A stretch of DNA of 64,000 nt from Rhizophagus clarus (GCA_015698045.1 BLAL01000043.1:124001-188000), one strand, 5' to 3'; shown: positions 1 through 11,468, counted from the stretch's first letter. The notes: generated from the sequence alone by a model not told the origin. Numbers and translations are program-made.

Positions 1-505
1 CGAATTAAAATAATTATAGTTGTCGGTTTATATTATTTATAAGTATTGGAATTATTAAATTTTGATATTATTTTATCTTGGCTGGTACGAGATAGGAAAA
101 TTTTGGAAATTTGAGAAATTCAAAATGAATTAAGTAAAAATTCAACATCTCATGTTTAATATTTATCACGTTATCTATTCCATTCATAATTTATCTTAAT
201 CATTACTACACTACTCTATTCGTTATTTTATTATTACCTAAATCAATATTTCCTCTATTTTTGTTAGATTTACGAAGCAATATTCTTTTCCTTTAACGGT
301 TTATTTATTGAATGATGTTCTTGGAAAAAAAAAAGATAATAATAATTCATCCAAATTAAACGCGTGTATATATATATATTTTTTTTTTTTTAAAAAAAAA
401 AAAAAAAATTGTAATAATAAAAAAAAACAAACTTTCATTATTACGTGCATTATATATCCTGTTCGACTTAATAATAATGTATTATACACTACGATATCAC
501 CAAGT
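1..505. other. intergenic, downstream of HIRA
   Basis: No gene is seen. The stretch is A/T-rich and contains a run of TA repeats followed by T and A homopolymers around 368-410. Open frames here exist only because of the homopolymers and are not supported. Confidence 0.6.
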
Positions 506-3500
506 TCAGTCTATTTTAAGTATCTTTTTCAAAGAGTCTCCATACTCTGTAACATGTCGTTGCAGAGCACGATTTGAAGCTAGATTATCAAATTGAATTA
601 ATTAAGAATTCAGATAAAGTAATACGTTAATATATTTCAAAGTTACTTACCCAAAATAGGTAATATCTCTTTCAAAAGCTGTCGTTTTGACATACCCTGA
701 AAAAATGTAATGTAAAATTAGTTTACCCCATGAACGTTTAAATATTTTGATATTTTTTTTTATTCATTACCATAATGAATGGGTCCCAATTCGATCGAGT
801 TTGATTATTGTTAATAAAGCTATCTTGTCTAAGTTAATAAATAAGAAGACAGTAAGAACAAATAAATGAAAAAACAAATTTAACTACTAAAGTTTCGTAC
901 CCATTGACTGGCCCAAGTAATTCCATACAAAGTTCATGTAACCTGAATTCAGCTCCTTCATCGGCCAGTTGTTGTGCATAGGCAAATAGCAGACGTCTAT
1001 ACTCAGTAGGAGAATTAACTAATTCCGAAGAAACAAGTTGATTCTCTAAATGTCCGATTACATGAGCTTTTCCTTGGGTATCCTTGCCTCCGGAATGTCT
1101 TAAATAGGCCAATGATCCAATATTTCCACCACGCTGCCTTGCCATACTTTCCAATGATGCCAAGATTGAACCACCAATCACTTCAGAGGTTTCAGAATTG
1201 GAAGGATCTAGAGTTGAATAACGGGGATCATAGACTCGAACCCAAGTTTTCATATCAAGATGATAACTCCATGCTTCATTTATACTTGTTACCAATAAAG
1301 GTAATCCATTAGGTCTAACGCATGCGGAATTAATGGAAACTGTAGAATGAAAGTCATCTGATAATAAGGTCGCAGCTTGAAGAATAGGTGCAGTAGATAC
1401 GGAAGAAACGATTGCTTTTAAATTTCGTAAATCCCTAATTAAAAAAGGATCACCTTAAAATTGGGTTTTTTTTATATCCACTAAACTGATTATTCTATTA
1501 CTTACCAAATGTATATTAACCCAGTTTGGGTTATACAGAGTAAATATTCGCGGCAAATTTCTAAAAATGATGCAGCTGATTCAAGCATTATAACCGGTAA
1601 TAATCTATTAAAATTAAGTAAAAATTTTGAATAATTGCTTTTCGATATGATTAATTTAGAAATTGTAGTGTACAAACCTTCTACCAGCGCTAGAATATAC
1701 GAATAAACTACCATCTTCACAAGCAACAGCGGAATATTGAGAATGTCCCGTTAAAAGTATGATTGAACTTGGAACATAATCTATCCAAATAACCACTTTA
1801 CCACGGGTACATGATATTTGTGATGGGCCTAATTTTTTATTTAAAAAATTATGCTTAATTATTATATATAAAGAATAACTTTGAAATAATCTAATGAAAA
1901 AACAAACCTTTAGTATTATTGTTGAAACACTCTAATTTTAACGTTGCACCGTCTAAACGGTCTTTTGCTAGGTAGTCTTTAACCTTGTGAGATGCTAGTC
2001 TCACTTGTGACATTGTCACTGATGGTGGAACTAATCCTGATCTTAAGACATAACCTTCAGTTTCTATCACTGGGTCAGATCTTGTTTTACTAAAAGATTG
2101 CCTTTTATTTGACTGAGCAGCTATTTCTGATGCAAATGATTCTTTTCTTTTGTTTCCAATAAGTATTGCAGGTATTCCGCCAGCTGGTAACGCACGAGAA
2201 GGAGCATCTAAATTGCTCGCTTTATCCAAACTTACGGACTGTTGTTGCGATTGAGATAATGTCGAAGTATTCGAAAGATTACCGTTTATCGTCGGTGCGC
2301 TAATATTATCCTATTTGAATAAGTAAATAAAATTAAATTAATTAAAGACAGGAAATAAATTAATCAAATACATATAAAAGTAAATGTTACTGTTGTAATA
2401 TACAGTTGGCATAGGCATTGGAGTGGGCATGGGCGGCCGAAGTGGAGTACCAGGAGATGATGTAAGCCTATAAACAAAAATCAAGTAAATATTATTATCA
2501 CATGCTTATAAAAAATATGATCATAATAAGACGTAATGCGTTGTATAATATTTACCCTCTTAAAAATTGGGGTTGTATTCTTTTTTTGCCATCTTTTGTA
2601 AGAGTGATAGTTTGCTGCGTTTGAACATTAGTAGATCCGCTTGAACCAGATGCTATAGCATTTTCAAACTCCATTGGCACTGGTCCATTACTCACACCGG
2701 GTTTTTGCTGTACAGCCTGTCCGCTAACCGAACTAGATTTAATAGTATTACTACTTTCGGTTGTGATCTGTAATGGTGCTGATGGTGGACCATAATTTAT
2801 TTTCTTATCCATTTCAGGAATTATGACAGTTGGTGGAGGTGGCAAGTCTTGATTACCGCTCATTAAGGCAGCTATTCTACCTGATGATGAAGTTTTATTT
2901 GTTATAGCGAGTGTTCCTTCCATAGCAAGTTGTGTTGTATTTTCCAATATTATTGGATCTTTCGGAATAAACCCATACTTGGCTAGAATTTTGTCCTATT
3001 AACAGTAGAACACACATTATTCATATTTAAAAATATAAAATAAACAACGAATAACAAATGATAAAATTTGATTAATTACATGTTCTTCCATTGATAACCG
3101 TGTTCCAAATTCATTATTAAGAAATTGTAAAACTACTACGGTACCATCATATGAACAAGCATAAAGATGCGTACCATCAGGAGACCTAAATTAAAATGAA
3201 TATCGAATGATTAATAAAATATTAAAAGAATGAAATTAATTTAAACTTACCATGCCAAATCCAAAACACTATGATCGAAAGGTTTTTGACAAACGAACAA
3301 GGGTCGTGCATTCCGAGTTACCCACACGGAAATACTGTGATCCTGGCTTCCTACCGCACATACACTACCAACACTAGCAGAATCGGGATCAGCATCATCA
3401 CTCTCGGGTATCATGAAAATAACTGGATTAAATGACTAAATTAATAACAATTATTAGAATAAAACCGAGTATATATATATATATATATTAATTAAAGTCT

Positions 3501-5015
3501 ATTTTTTATACCAACTAATTATACCAACTAAATTAAAATATAAAGTCATTGAATACCCACCACGACTTCAATCGCAGAGTCATGACCAACCAATGAGACA
3601 TCAGGTCTCCATTCACCTCTATTAAATATAGCAGCAATAGGAACAGGTCCTTGTGCACCATTTGCAGTAGCGACATGCGATCCATCCGGAGACCAACTAC
3701 AAAAAATGGGAGTATAATTATAAATTTAGTTGAATCCCCAAAAGATTAAAACTTTTTACCAATGAAAATTTTACCTTAATCGACGATAAAATGTTGTGGT
3801 TGGAGAACTTGTATATGGTTCACTGATTTCTGCTTGTACTTTCCAATCCGATGTTCGCCAGACTTTGACAGTTTTATCATCTGACTATAAATTTATTTGA
3901 AAGATCAAAGACCTATTCCATCAACAATAGATCGGATTATTTTGAAATTACCTCAGTTGCAAGGTATTCGCCTACAGGGTCCCAAGTTACACCCTTAACA
4001 AATCCCTGATGTGCGTCCAATTTATGCAATTTTTCTAAAAAATTAAACAATCAATTTATCTGAATGATTAAATTTATATATCAAATACAGCAACTCTTAC
4101 CAAATTTTCTACCATCCCATATGAATACTAAATTATCTAATCCACATGAGGCTAGATAAGTATTGTCTCTAGACCATGCAAGATCTACGACATCTTTAAA
4201 CAGCGAATAATTAAATAAAATAAATGATAAACTAATTTCAACATAAAAATTAATAACAAAAAACTATATACCTGATTGATGCCCTGTAAGACGACGTACT
4301 GGTTTCCAATTTTCAATATTTTGTTCACCACTTCCAAAAATGCTTTGACCGGCCCAAGCTTCAGTTGATCTAAAATAAGTACGAATTATAATATCATTAA
4401 ATATTAACATAAAATAAAACCAATCAGAAAAATATTACTTGTCCCATTCCCATATTAATAGGAGTTGATCGTCTGAACCAGATGCTAAATAACGACCGTC
4501 TCTGTTAGACCATCTTACACAAAGAACCGAACCTGTAAAAAAATCAATCATTAAATCGCGTTAATTGAAATAATAATTATAATAAAAAATAAAATAATAA
4601 TATATAAGCGTAATGAACCATTATGTAAGCCCAAGGTACATAATAATGTTGGAAAATTAGGGTCATGAGCTTTTGAACCATCGGTTATAGGTATAGTATT
4701 CCATAATTTGATTTTATTATCTAAAATTACACGGTAATTTCAAGTTTAAAAGTTAGATTTAAAATTTTGTCAATGATATAATAAACGAGAAATCTATGTT
4801 TAGAATTGAAAATTTTACCAAGTCCACCAGTTGCTATTCTAGTTCCGTCAGGATGTACGTGTATTGAGAAAATCGAAGTTCTTTGGCCCTTATCATCTAG
4901 AGAGTATTAAACAAATATGTAATATTACACCTTGTTATTATTACGAATCATATTGAAATAGTATAAAATAGTATTCACCTAAATGAGCAAGCCAACTAGG
5001 TTTTGCTAAGTGCAT
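506..5015 (-). CDS. HIRA: HIRA/Hir1 histone chaperone, about 19 exons
   Basis: This encodes the WD40 subunit of the HIR/HIRA complex, which deposits histones H3-H4 outside replication and represses histone genes in the nucleus. The start at 5013-5015 gives [12 protein letters not shown], matching the family start. Seven WD repeats follow in about eleven short exons (about 3080-5015), with cores such as [34 protein letters not shown] and [14 protein letters not shown]. Next comes the B-domain that binds Asf1, here [14 protein letters not shown] (exon near 2556-2997), then low-complexity linkers and the conserved Hir C-terminal region (about 889-1830). The last exons read [15 protein letters not shown] (about 650-698) and [16 protein letters not shown], with stop TGA at 506-508. 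Introns are short GT-AG. The last donor of the large C-terminal exon must be GTAGTT after YETL to keep phase. The product is roughly 980 residues, close to animal HIRA. I see no break. Exon edges between 600 and 4800 are approximate. Confidence 0.95.
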
Positions 5016-5840
5016 TTCAAACGTATAAAAGTTGAGACAAAAAAAAAAAAAAAAAAAAATTTGACGCGCGTCAACTTTACAACGCGGTACAATAAAAAAA
5101 AAAAATGCAAAAATTAGAGTTGCATTAAAATATGCTTTACCTTTTATACAAGCTTTTTTGCGAATGACCGCAACAATGAGGCTTGAAGAGGCTTGACAGT
5201 TGAATCAACTCATGTGGCAAATACGTCATGATTTTTATATTCCGGAATCTCGGTAATGGTACAACAATGCGGGATCGATTCATTAGAAAATAACGAAATG
5301 ACGAGAAATTATTTTACTATTTAAAATACGATAAGATAACGTAAACGAGACTATTTAATCTTTTTAAATTATGTAATTAACTTTTAACTTTACAAATCTT
5401 TATAGATAATAATGTAATTGACCGCGAATGTATTACGTAAATATGTTAACAAAACCACATTAGTTATAGATCATTCATTATACGAGCATTTTGCTGAATT
5501 TTAAGATAATGAATTTTTATAGAAACGCGTATCACCGTATAATTACTTTAGAATTTATAAAATATTTTATTTCATTTATATTTCAAATACAATATTTTTT
5601 TTTTCTTACAATTTTAACAATTAATTAAACGACTAAAATGAAAATTTTATAATTTCAATCAAATTGACCAATAAGAAAAAAAAAAAAAAATTAAAGGTTT
5701 AAAAAAAAAATAAAAGTTTTAGGAAACTGAGCATAAAACTATTAATAATTAATATCATATCAATATTAAAAAAAAAAGAAGAAATTAAACTATAAAATGT
5801 TTGAGTAACAAATGTTCAGTTCCTAATATTTCTAAACAAT
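5016..5840. other. intergenic: HIRA promoter side and 3' side of the secreted protein gene
   Basis: This holds a poly-A run at about 5041-5059 just upstream of the HIRA start, a GC-rich palindrome at 5061-5074 and further A runs around 5680 and 5705. No open frame resembles a gene. The part near 5600-5840 is probably the 3' region of the secreted protein gene. Confidence 0.5.
5061..5074. promoter_or_regulatory. 14-bp perfect palindrome in the HIRA promoter
   Basis: TTGACGCGCGTCAA is a perfect palindrome 46 bp upstream of the HIRA start codon, and a further ACGCG lies about 10 bp beyond it. ACGCG is the core of the MluI cell-cycle box bound by fungal MBF-type factors. Use by such a factor is inference. 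Confidence 0.45.
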
Positions 5841-6389
5841 TTAAGCATCTTTCTTTGTATCTTTCGATCCTTCACTGGATCCATACCCTTTGTAATAAGC
5901 AATAGTCGTGTAAACGGGTATGGTAGAAGTAGCATAAGCGGTAGAGGTGACATAGGCGGTAGAGGTGGCGTATTTGGTAGAGGTTGCATATTTGGTAGAG
6001 GTAACGTAGTTGTATTTGGTAGAGGTTGCGTAGACGAGTTTGGTATAATAAGCGGTCTTGGTATTGTATTCGGTAGATGTCAGGTACTTGGTCTCATAAT
6101 TGTATTTGGTATGGGTCTTGTAGACAGGTTTGGTATAATATTTGGTATTATAGACAGTAGAGGTCACGTATTGAGTCTTGTAGACGGGTTTGACTTCGTA
6201 TTTAGTAGAGGTCTCGTATTCAGTAGAAGTTACGTAGACGGGTTTGTAGACCGGCACGATCGATTTATAATAGTAAGTTGATGTATAACCATATCCTTTT
6301 TCATCACCAGCTTCAGCTACGTGAAAAGTAACCAAGGCAGACAAGAATGCGATAACAAAAAGAACTCCAGTAATTTTATTAAGCATCAT
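5841..6389 (-). CDS. secreted Tyr/Thr-rich repeat protein
   Basis: This is an intronless 182-residue protein. Residues 1-27 form a clear signal peptide: charged start, hydrophobic core GVLFVIAFLSALVTF and an AEA cleavage site. The mature part is almost entirely degenerate repeats of the types YVTSTxY, YATSTKY and KPVYKT, rich in Tyr, Thr, Lys, Val and Ser. It ends in a short hydrophilic tail (GYGSSEGSKDTKKDA). There is no cysteine and no known fold that I recognise. The composition suggests an extended wall-associated or secreted protein; Tyr-rich repeats could be cross-linked, but that is inference. A TATA box lies 92 bp upstream. A secreted symbiosis effector is possible but unproven. The start is set by the signal peptide; the first of two adjacent Met codons is used. 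Confidence 0.85.
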   Translation of the reverse strand: MMLNKITGVLFVIAFLSALVTFHVAEAGDEKGYGYTSTYYYKSIVPVYKPVYVTSTEYETSTKYEVKPVYKTQYVTSTVYNTKYYTKPVYKTHTKYNYETKYLTSTEYNTKTAYYTKLVYATSTKYNYVTSTKYATSTKYATSTAYVTSTAYATSTIPVYTTIAYYKGYGSSEGSKDTKKDA

Positions 6390-6480
6390 TTTGATTATTT
6401 TGTTTATTCGTTGATTTTATTTATTTTGTTTCAGAAAATTTGATCAGTGAAGATGGAGAGAATAGTTTGATCTAACCCCG

Positions 6481-6488
6481 TATTTATA
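6481..6488 (-). promoter_or_regulatory. TATA box of the secreted repeat protein
   Basis: On the minus strand this reads TATAAATA, followed by a normal spacing of about 92 bp to the ATG at 6389. Few other genes in the window have so clear a TATA box, which fits strong regulated expression. Confidence 0.5.
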
Positions 6489-7205
6489 ACATTTCGTAAC
6501 TTTACGATTTGTTTTTCTTGTTTTTTCTTTAAAAAATTCTCATTACGACTTATCATAAATTATTATTGTTCTTTCATTCATCCCAGAGAATTATTATTAT
6601 ATCAAATTGATAAAAAAAGGAATTTCATTTTCTTCAAGAGAATTTTATTTTTACAAGATAAAATTAGGATTAGTTCTATGAACTTTGCGTAACATTTTAA
6701 TGATTATAACGTAAAATAACAATTTTAGAGGGTAAAAGTAATTTAAAAATAAACTTGAATATGAGCAATTTTAAATTTCTTACGCATCAGATGGAAATTT
6801 CATACAAAGTAAAGTTTTATTTTTGTCGATTATTTATAACTATTGTATATATGAGATGGTCATACAATTAAAGTTTCATTCTCACGTACTTTAATATACA
6901 AGGCCGCAGGTAAAAAAAAAAAAAAAAAAAAAAGAAAGAAAATGAATAAAAGCATTTTAGTTAATTTTTGGAGAATCTGTGCGATGATTGAGATGATTGA
7001 CCGAGCATTATCAGTTAAAAATATCAACATTATCGTGCATTTTTTAATGCAAATGTCATGGGTAAATGACATACGATTGCATTTTTAAAAATTATTCGTT
7101 TTACTATGAAATACTTAAATAATGACACGAAAAAACTTTGGTATTCTTGTTTTTTTTTTACGGTAAACCCTATTCAGTCTATTGTCAAAAAAAAAAAAAA
7201 AAAAA

Positions 7206-7661
7206 ATGGATCTTTATTCAAAAGAATGTAAGTACAAAAGAAATATTTCAAGGATTAATAAAACTAAATATTATTTACTTATTCATTTATTTTTTATTAA
7301 AACGTGTAATAGTAGTGAATTTGCCTATCGAATATATTGAAATGAGAAACAAACTGAAAGAATATTTTGCCCAAAAAGCGTTAACAAATTCACGCAATTC
7401 TCATAGTTCAACCATAGAAATTCAGAACTCGGCCGTTACGGTAAACTATTTATAATTATTATTATAATCTTTTCGGTTAATAAGAAATTGAACTTAACCC
7501 ATAAAATTTATTAGGCGCCTCTTGTATCAAAATCTTTTGATACATTGTTATTATGTCTTGTGATCATAATCGGGTTTTATATTTGGTATTTCTATAGTGA
7601 TGTTTTATTTATAGTGTATAGAATATACATAGTTGGTGATGTGAAATTAAAGGTTAACTAA
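7206..7661 (+). CDS. small predicted membrane protein, three exons
   Basis: Exon 1 (7206-7227) encodes MDLYSKE and ends at GTAAGT. Exon 2 (7313 or 7316 to 7440) encodes a helical stretch with YIEMRNKLKEYFAQKAL and ends at GTAAAC. Exon 3 (7515-7661) follows TTTATTAG and encodes APLVSKSFDT and then a strongly hydrophobic segment (LLLCLVIIIGFYIWYFY), ending VKLKVN. All junctions keep phase, giving 97 or 98 residues. The product is probably a single-pass protein with a soluble N-terminal part and the membrane helix near the C-terminus. I do not recognise the family. The two adjacent acceptor sites (AG at 7311-7312 and 7314-7315) would change one residue. Confidence rests on splice signals and phase only. 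Confidence 0.55.
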
Positions 7662-8127
7662 CTTTGAACTAGAATTTCGAAATTTCTCCCAAACCTATTT
7701 TTACCATTATCGTTACTATTATTAATTTATTATTAAAAGTTATTTATGATTATCACTAATCCAATTTTTGTGATCTGCATACAAAACCTGTATGGTCTTA
7801 ATTTCTTAATTTAGTCGGTTAATCAGATTTGCGTGTTTTAGTAATGACTAACATGTGGGAAACAATTTTCGTGAATTTTCTTCGATAAATATAATTCGTT
7901 CTTTTCGTTTTAAAAGTTATTTTGAATATATATATCACTTATTCATCAAATCTAATTATACATTAAATATACTTCTAAGAGAACCAATCATCTCTAGATG
8001 ACATCATTATACAAAATATGAAATGTCGAAACAGAGGATGCTACGACATTTGATTGATCGGTGGAAAATGTATATACGATAATTTATGAAAACTTGCAGA
8101 TATCCCAGTATCTACCTATTACAAGAT
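7662..8127. other. intergenic between convergent genes
   Basis: This is ordinary A/T-rich sequence between the 3' ends of the small membrane protein gene and the phosphoesterase gene. I see no gene or repeat. Confidence 0.5.
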
Positions 8128-9147
8128 TTAATTAGGTGTCGCTTTTGAAAATACTCGGTGTAGAGGTACAACATCAGACCCGAGAAATTTGGCATTTCCT
8201 GCAACACTACTGTAACGATTTACTGTTAATTTGTTGTTTGTATGATCAGCTTCCACAACAAGATACGTGTTATAAATTGCTGAACCGCTTAGAAATAGGG
8301 GAATGTCCCCATAGCTTCCATATCTCCCGTGCACAGTATGAAAGTGACCTGCAAATACAACGGCGACATTGTAAGAGTTAATCAGATTTTCAAAAAGCTC
8401 TCGATCTCCTTCGCCCCAATGTTCATTGGGATCATGCAAGTTGAGAACAACCGAGGGATTACCCGAAATCTTCAACTTATCGAGCAACGTTTTTAACTGA
8501 TTTAGAGAAGGTGTGATATAATATACGATTAAAGGGGCAGAAATATTGCGTTGGTATGTCGGATAATTATGAAGTTGAATAAATGCCAGACCATTATCAC
8601 GCCAACTATACATTAGACTTCCTACACAGGTTTTTACGCGATGCGTTCTGCATTTCATGTCAGTAGATTCCAGTCGCCGAATAAATTCGACCATTCTTGT
8701 TGCGCAGTTGTTTAATTCACAATCATCTACATTGTTAGCGTAATCGTGGTTACCTAACCCAGGACGTATTGGCGCATTTACTCTTGAATAGATTCCCTTA
8801 TATTCCTCAAATTCATCATCATGACCATATTCCGTTAGATCGCCATTAATGATGACGAACTTCGCTCCCTTTTCCCGAATGATCGTATTCATGCTACTAA
8901 CATGTTCCCGATTTTTCTGTTCAGATTGACTCCTATTACAGTATGCACATTCGGTTCCATTGCCATCTAGCGCTCTAGGTAACTGGGTATCTGATACAAC
9001 TATCCAAGTGAATGAGTCATAATAAACAGTGGGCCCATCCTCCTGTTGCTTCTGAGAATTTCTGTATGTTGATCCTGCTGCCTGAATAACCTCAGAAGCA
9101 GCCATACTGAGCAGAATGAACAGTTTTAAAAAGGATTTCACTTTCAT
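8128..9147 (-). CDS. secreted calcineurin-like metallophosphoesterase
   Basis: This is a 339-residue protein of the binuclear-metal phosphoesterase superfamily, with no intron. Residues 1-23 form a signal peptide (KSFLKLFILLSMAASEV core). The metal-site motifs appear in order: SDTQ (D53, with Q55 where His is usual), GDLTEYGH (D103), GNHDY (N133, H134), NLHD (H238) and GHFH (H268, H270). Six cysteines lie between residues 67 and 174 (two near 67-70, four between 143 and 174), and three more acid-rich turns suggest an extracellular, disulfide-stabilised enzyme. The substrate is unknown; phosphomonoesters or phosphodiesters outside the cell are likely. Phosphate scavenging would fit a mycorrhizal fungus but is inference. 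The lack of introns next to intron-rich neighbours, and the D-x-Q variant, which I recall mainly from bacterial relatives, raise the possibility of old gene transfer. Confidence 0.9.
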   Translation of the reverse strand: MKVKSFLKLFILLSMAASEVIQAAGSTYRNSQKQQEDGPTVYYDSFTWIVVSDTQLPRALDGNGTECAYCNRSQSEQKNREHVSSMNTIIREKGAKFVIINGDLTEYGHDDEFEEYKGIYSRVNAPIRPGLGNHDYANNVDDCELNNCATRMVEFIRRLESTDMKCRTHRVKTCVGSLMYSWRDNGLAFIQLHNYPTYQRNISAPLIVYYITPSLNQLKTLLDKLKISGNPSVVLNLHDPNEHWGEGDRELFENLINSYNVAVVFAGHFHTVHGRYGSYGDIPLFLSGSAIYNTYLVVEADHTNNKLTVNRYSSVAGNAKFLGSDVVPLHRVFSKATPN

Positions 9148-9363
9148 AGAAGTCTCTTTATGTTTGACAACTATTGTATTACACTAAAATCCAATTTTTA
9201 CTGATTAATAAGCAAATTATTTTAAAATTTTATTTTACTAAGCAATTTATTATATTATTTATATAGAAACAAGAAATAAATTTAAAAAAAAACTTTTATA
9301 AGTCCTAACACTATATAATTTATCAATAATTCATTGCGTGGAAGTGTTTTATGAAAGAGAGAA

Positions 9364-9396
<33 letters not shown>

Positions 9397-9526
9397 GAAA
9401 AACGTTTAAGGGTAGAGTTCACCCCCCTATATAACTAATATGATGTTTACATGGCAAAAATTTTTGTTGATCACGCGCAGATCACTTAGAAATTAATCAC
9501 GTGATGATTAACAAGTATAGTACCTA
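9148..9526. other. spacer with a 30-bp T run, and target site of nested elements
   Basis: A long poly-T tract lies at about 9366-9390. Near the right end, ATAGTAC at 9517-9523 is the left target copy of element C, and TAGTACCTA at 9518-9526 is the left target copy of element A. No gene is seen upstream of these apart from a possible C-terminal extension of the decayed helicase down to 9486. Confidence 0.5.
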
Positions 9527-10332
9527 AACAGGGCGGACATCCCTTATATTATCACATTATTGCCGATCATTTTGCCGATCATTTACTAGTCATCTATTCG
9601 ATATTATCACATAAAAAAAATACCATTATAGGTTATTTTTTTTGCAAATTCTACTTACATAAACCCAAAGTTCTATAGCTTAACCTGAAGCTTCAAAGTC
9701 AAATTAGCAGGTGATCGGCATATATAATATATATTATGATATTGATTATTAAAAATTTTGGCCTAAAGCTAACTTTTTTAATTATCTATAATTTTTTTAT
9801 GGTTATTTTTGTCACTAATTCTTAAATACTTGAATAATGTATTTTGGAAGTTTCAAGTTTCACCCAAAGTTCTGTAGCTTTGTCCAATACTTTAAAGCCA
9901 AATTAGTATATAATTAGCATATATATAAATTATTGAAAATTTTGGCCTAAAGCTAACTTTTTGATTATCTAAAATTTTCTCTGATTATTTTTACCACTAA
10001 TTCTTAAACACCTAAATAGTGTATCTTGAAAGTTTCAAGTTTGGCCTGAAGTTCTGTGGCTTGGTCCGAAGTTTCAAAGTCAAATTAGTAAATGATTGGC
10101 ATATATATGAATTATTGAAAATTTCAGCCTAAAACTAACTTTGAAACCACATTTTATTTTGCTACATTACTTTTACATTTAATTATTTATAACTCAAATT
10201 ATTAAATAAAATAATTAAATATAATTTTTAGAACATTTATGGATTGGGATAAGGCTTCAAATTTAAGGTGATATCATATATATTATGATCGGCAAATGAT
10301 CGATATGTGATATAAGGTATGTCTGCCCTGTT
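9527..10332. mobile_element. element A: non-autonomous TIR transposon, 806 bp
   Basis: The ends are inverted repeats: AACAGGGCGGACATCCCTTA on the left and, on the opposite strand, AACAGGGCAGACATACCTTA on the right. Both continue as related sequence for about 80 bp with repeated GCCGATCATTT words. The flanks TAGTACCTA (9518-9526) and GAGTACCTA (10333-10341) are a 9-bp target duplication with one mismatch. The subterminal sequence matches element B, so A is probably a short derivative of the same family. The interior is about three imperfect tandem copies (starts near 9663, 9861 and 10045) of a 180-200 bp unit carrying CAAAGTTCTGTAGCTT-like and GGCCTAAAGCTAACTTT words. There is no coding sequence. 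Confidence 0.85.
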
Positions 10333-10599
10333 GAGTACCTAGGGGAGCATAGCAGACATCCCTATTTTATCACGATTTTGCCAATCATTTGCCAATCACT
10401 TACCAATTATTTATTTGATTTTATCACATTGCTAAAATTCAATTAACTAGCTTTAATTGAAAAATTTTTCTTAATAAAATGTATAAAAAAACTACAAATA
10501 ACTTAATATTAGTTTGAATTTACTGTAATTTGAATTTTATTAGAATTGAATCAATATTAGACAACTTATACTAATAACAACTTTTAAAATTTTAATTAA

Positions 10600-11250
10600 T
10601 ACTATTAGTTGATAATTAATTGAAAAATTTTACACATAAATATATATTTAAATATTACAAATAATTTAGTATTAATTTAATTTACTATATGTTAAATTTT
10701 ATTATCGTGCTCTGCTGTATGATGATGATGATTTGTAATTTAATTATTTTTTATGCGTAAGTTTAATAATTACAATAAACTTTATTTAAGCTATATACAA
10801 TACATGTGTTGTAATTATTAATTATGGCTATTAAGATCATTATTATTGAAAATAACAACAGAATTGATAAAAACTTTATCAGCTGTTAATTTCGAAACCA
10901 ATTCTTCCAAATTTTGACTTTTATTCTCTTGAATTTCATTCAAATCTCTCAATGGCTTTCTTGTAGCTTCAATATTACTGTTTGTTAAATTAATAACTTT
11001 ACGATTATCTAGAAAAGGTTTAATTTTGCTAAATTGATTATTAAAAAAATATAATAAAATTTTTTAGAATATTATCATTAAGCAGTGATTTTGCAATAAC
11101 GAAATTGTTTGTGGATAAAATGTAAAAAATGTTAGAAGATAGAGAGAAATAAAATTGGATAAAGAAAAAAAAGATGATAAAAACTAGTTTATTATAGCTT
11201 AATTTGAGTTTATTAATAGTTTAACGAATCATCATAATGTCACACGATAA
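10600..11250. other. non-coding left part of element B
   Basis: This is A/T-rich sequence between the left terminal region and the 3' end of the transposase gene. A short degraded minus-strand coding remnant may lie near 10850-11040, but no domain can be named. A GATGATGAT triplet run is at about 10720. Confidence 0.4.
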
Positions 11251-11251
11251 T

Positions 11252-11408
11252 ATCATTATTGTGCTTGCGTTGATAAATATACAATTATTAACCAATGCTG
11301 CATTCTGATTGGACAGATTTGGCCACTACGTGGCCAAATCCTTACCAATCATCTGCTAGCATTGGTTAATAATTGTGATATTAATCGCTACAAGCACTAT
11401 AATTTATA
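11252..11408. repeat. near-perfect hairpin of about 150 bp
   Basis: Two arms of about 73 bp meet at GGCCACTACGTGGCC (about 11321-11335). Outward from the centre, the arms pair as GATTTGGCCAC, ATTGGTTAATAATTG and a GTGCTTG-type end. It has the shape of a tiny foldback MITE inserted inside element B. I see no target duplication that I trust. Confidence 0.65.
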
Positions 11409-11468
11409 ATTATAATGTTTACTAGTAGTAATTTTTTAATAATTTATTTTTAAATAAATAAAAATAAA

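Noticed and set aside
301-577. Open frames on both strands
   Set aside because: They are created by TA, T and A homopolymer runs (poly-Phe and poly-Lys) downstream of HIRA, with no similarity or splice logic.
1112-1312. Plus-strand frame of 66 codons
   Set aside because: It is antisense to a conserved HIRA C-terminal exon.
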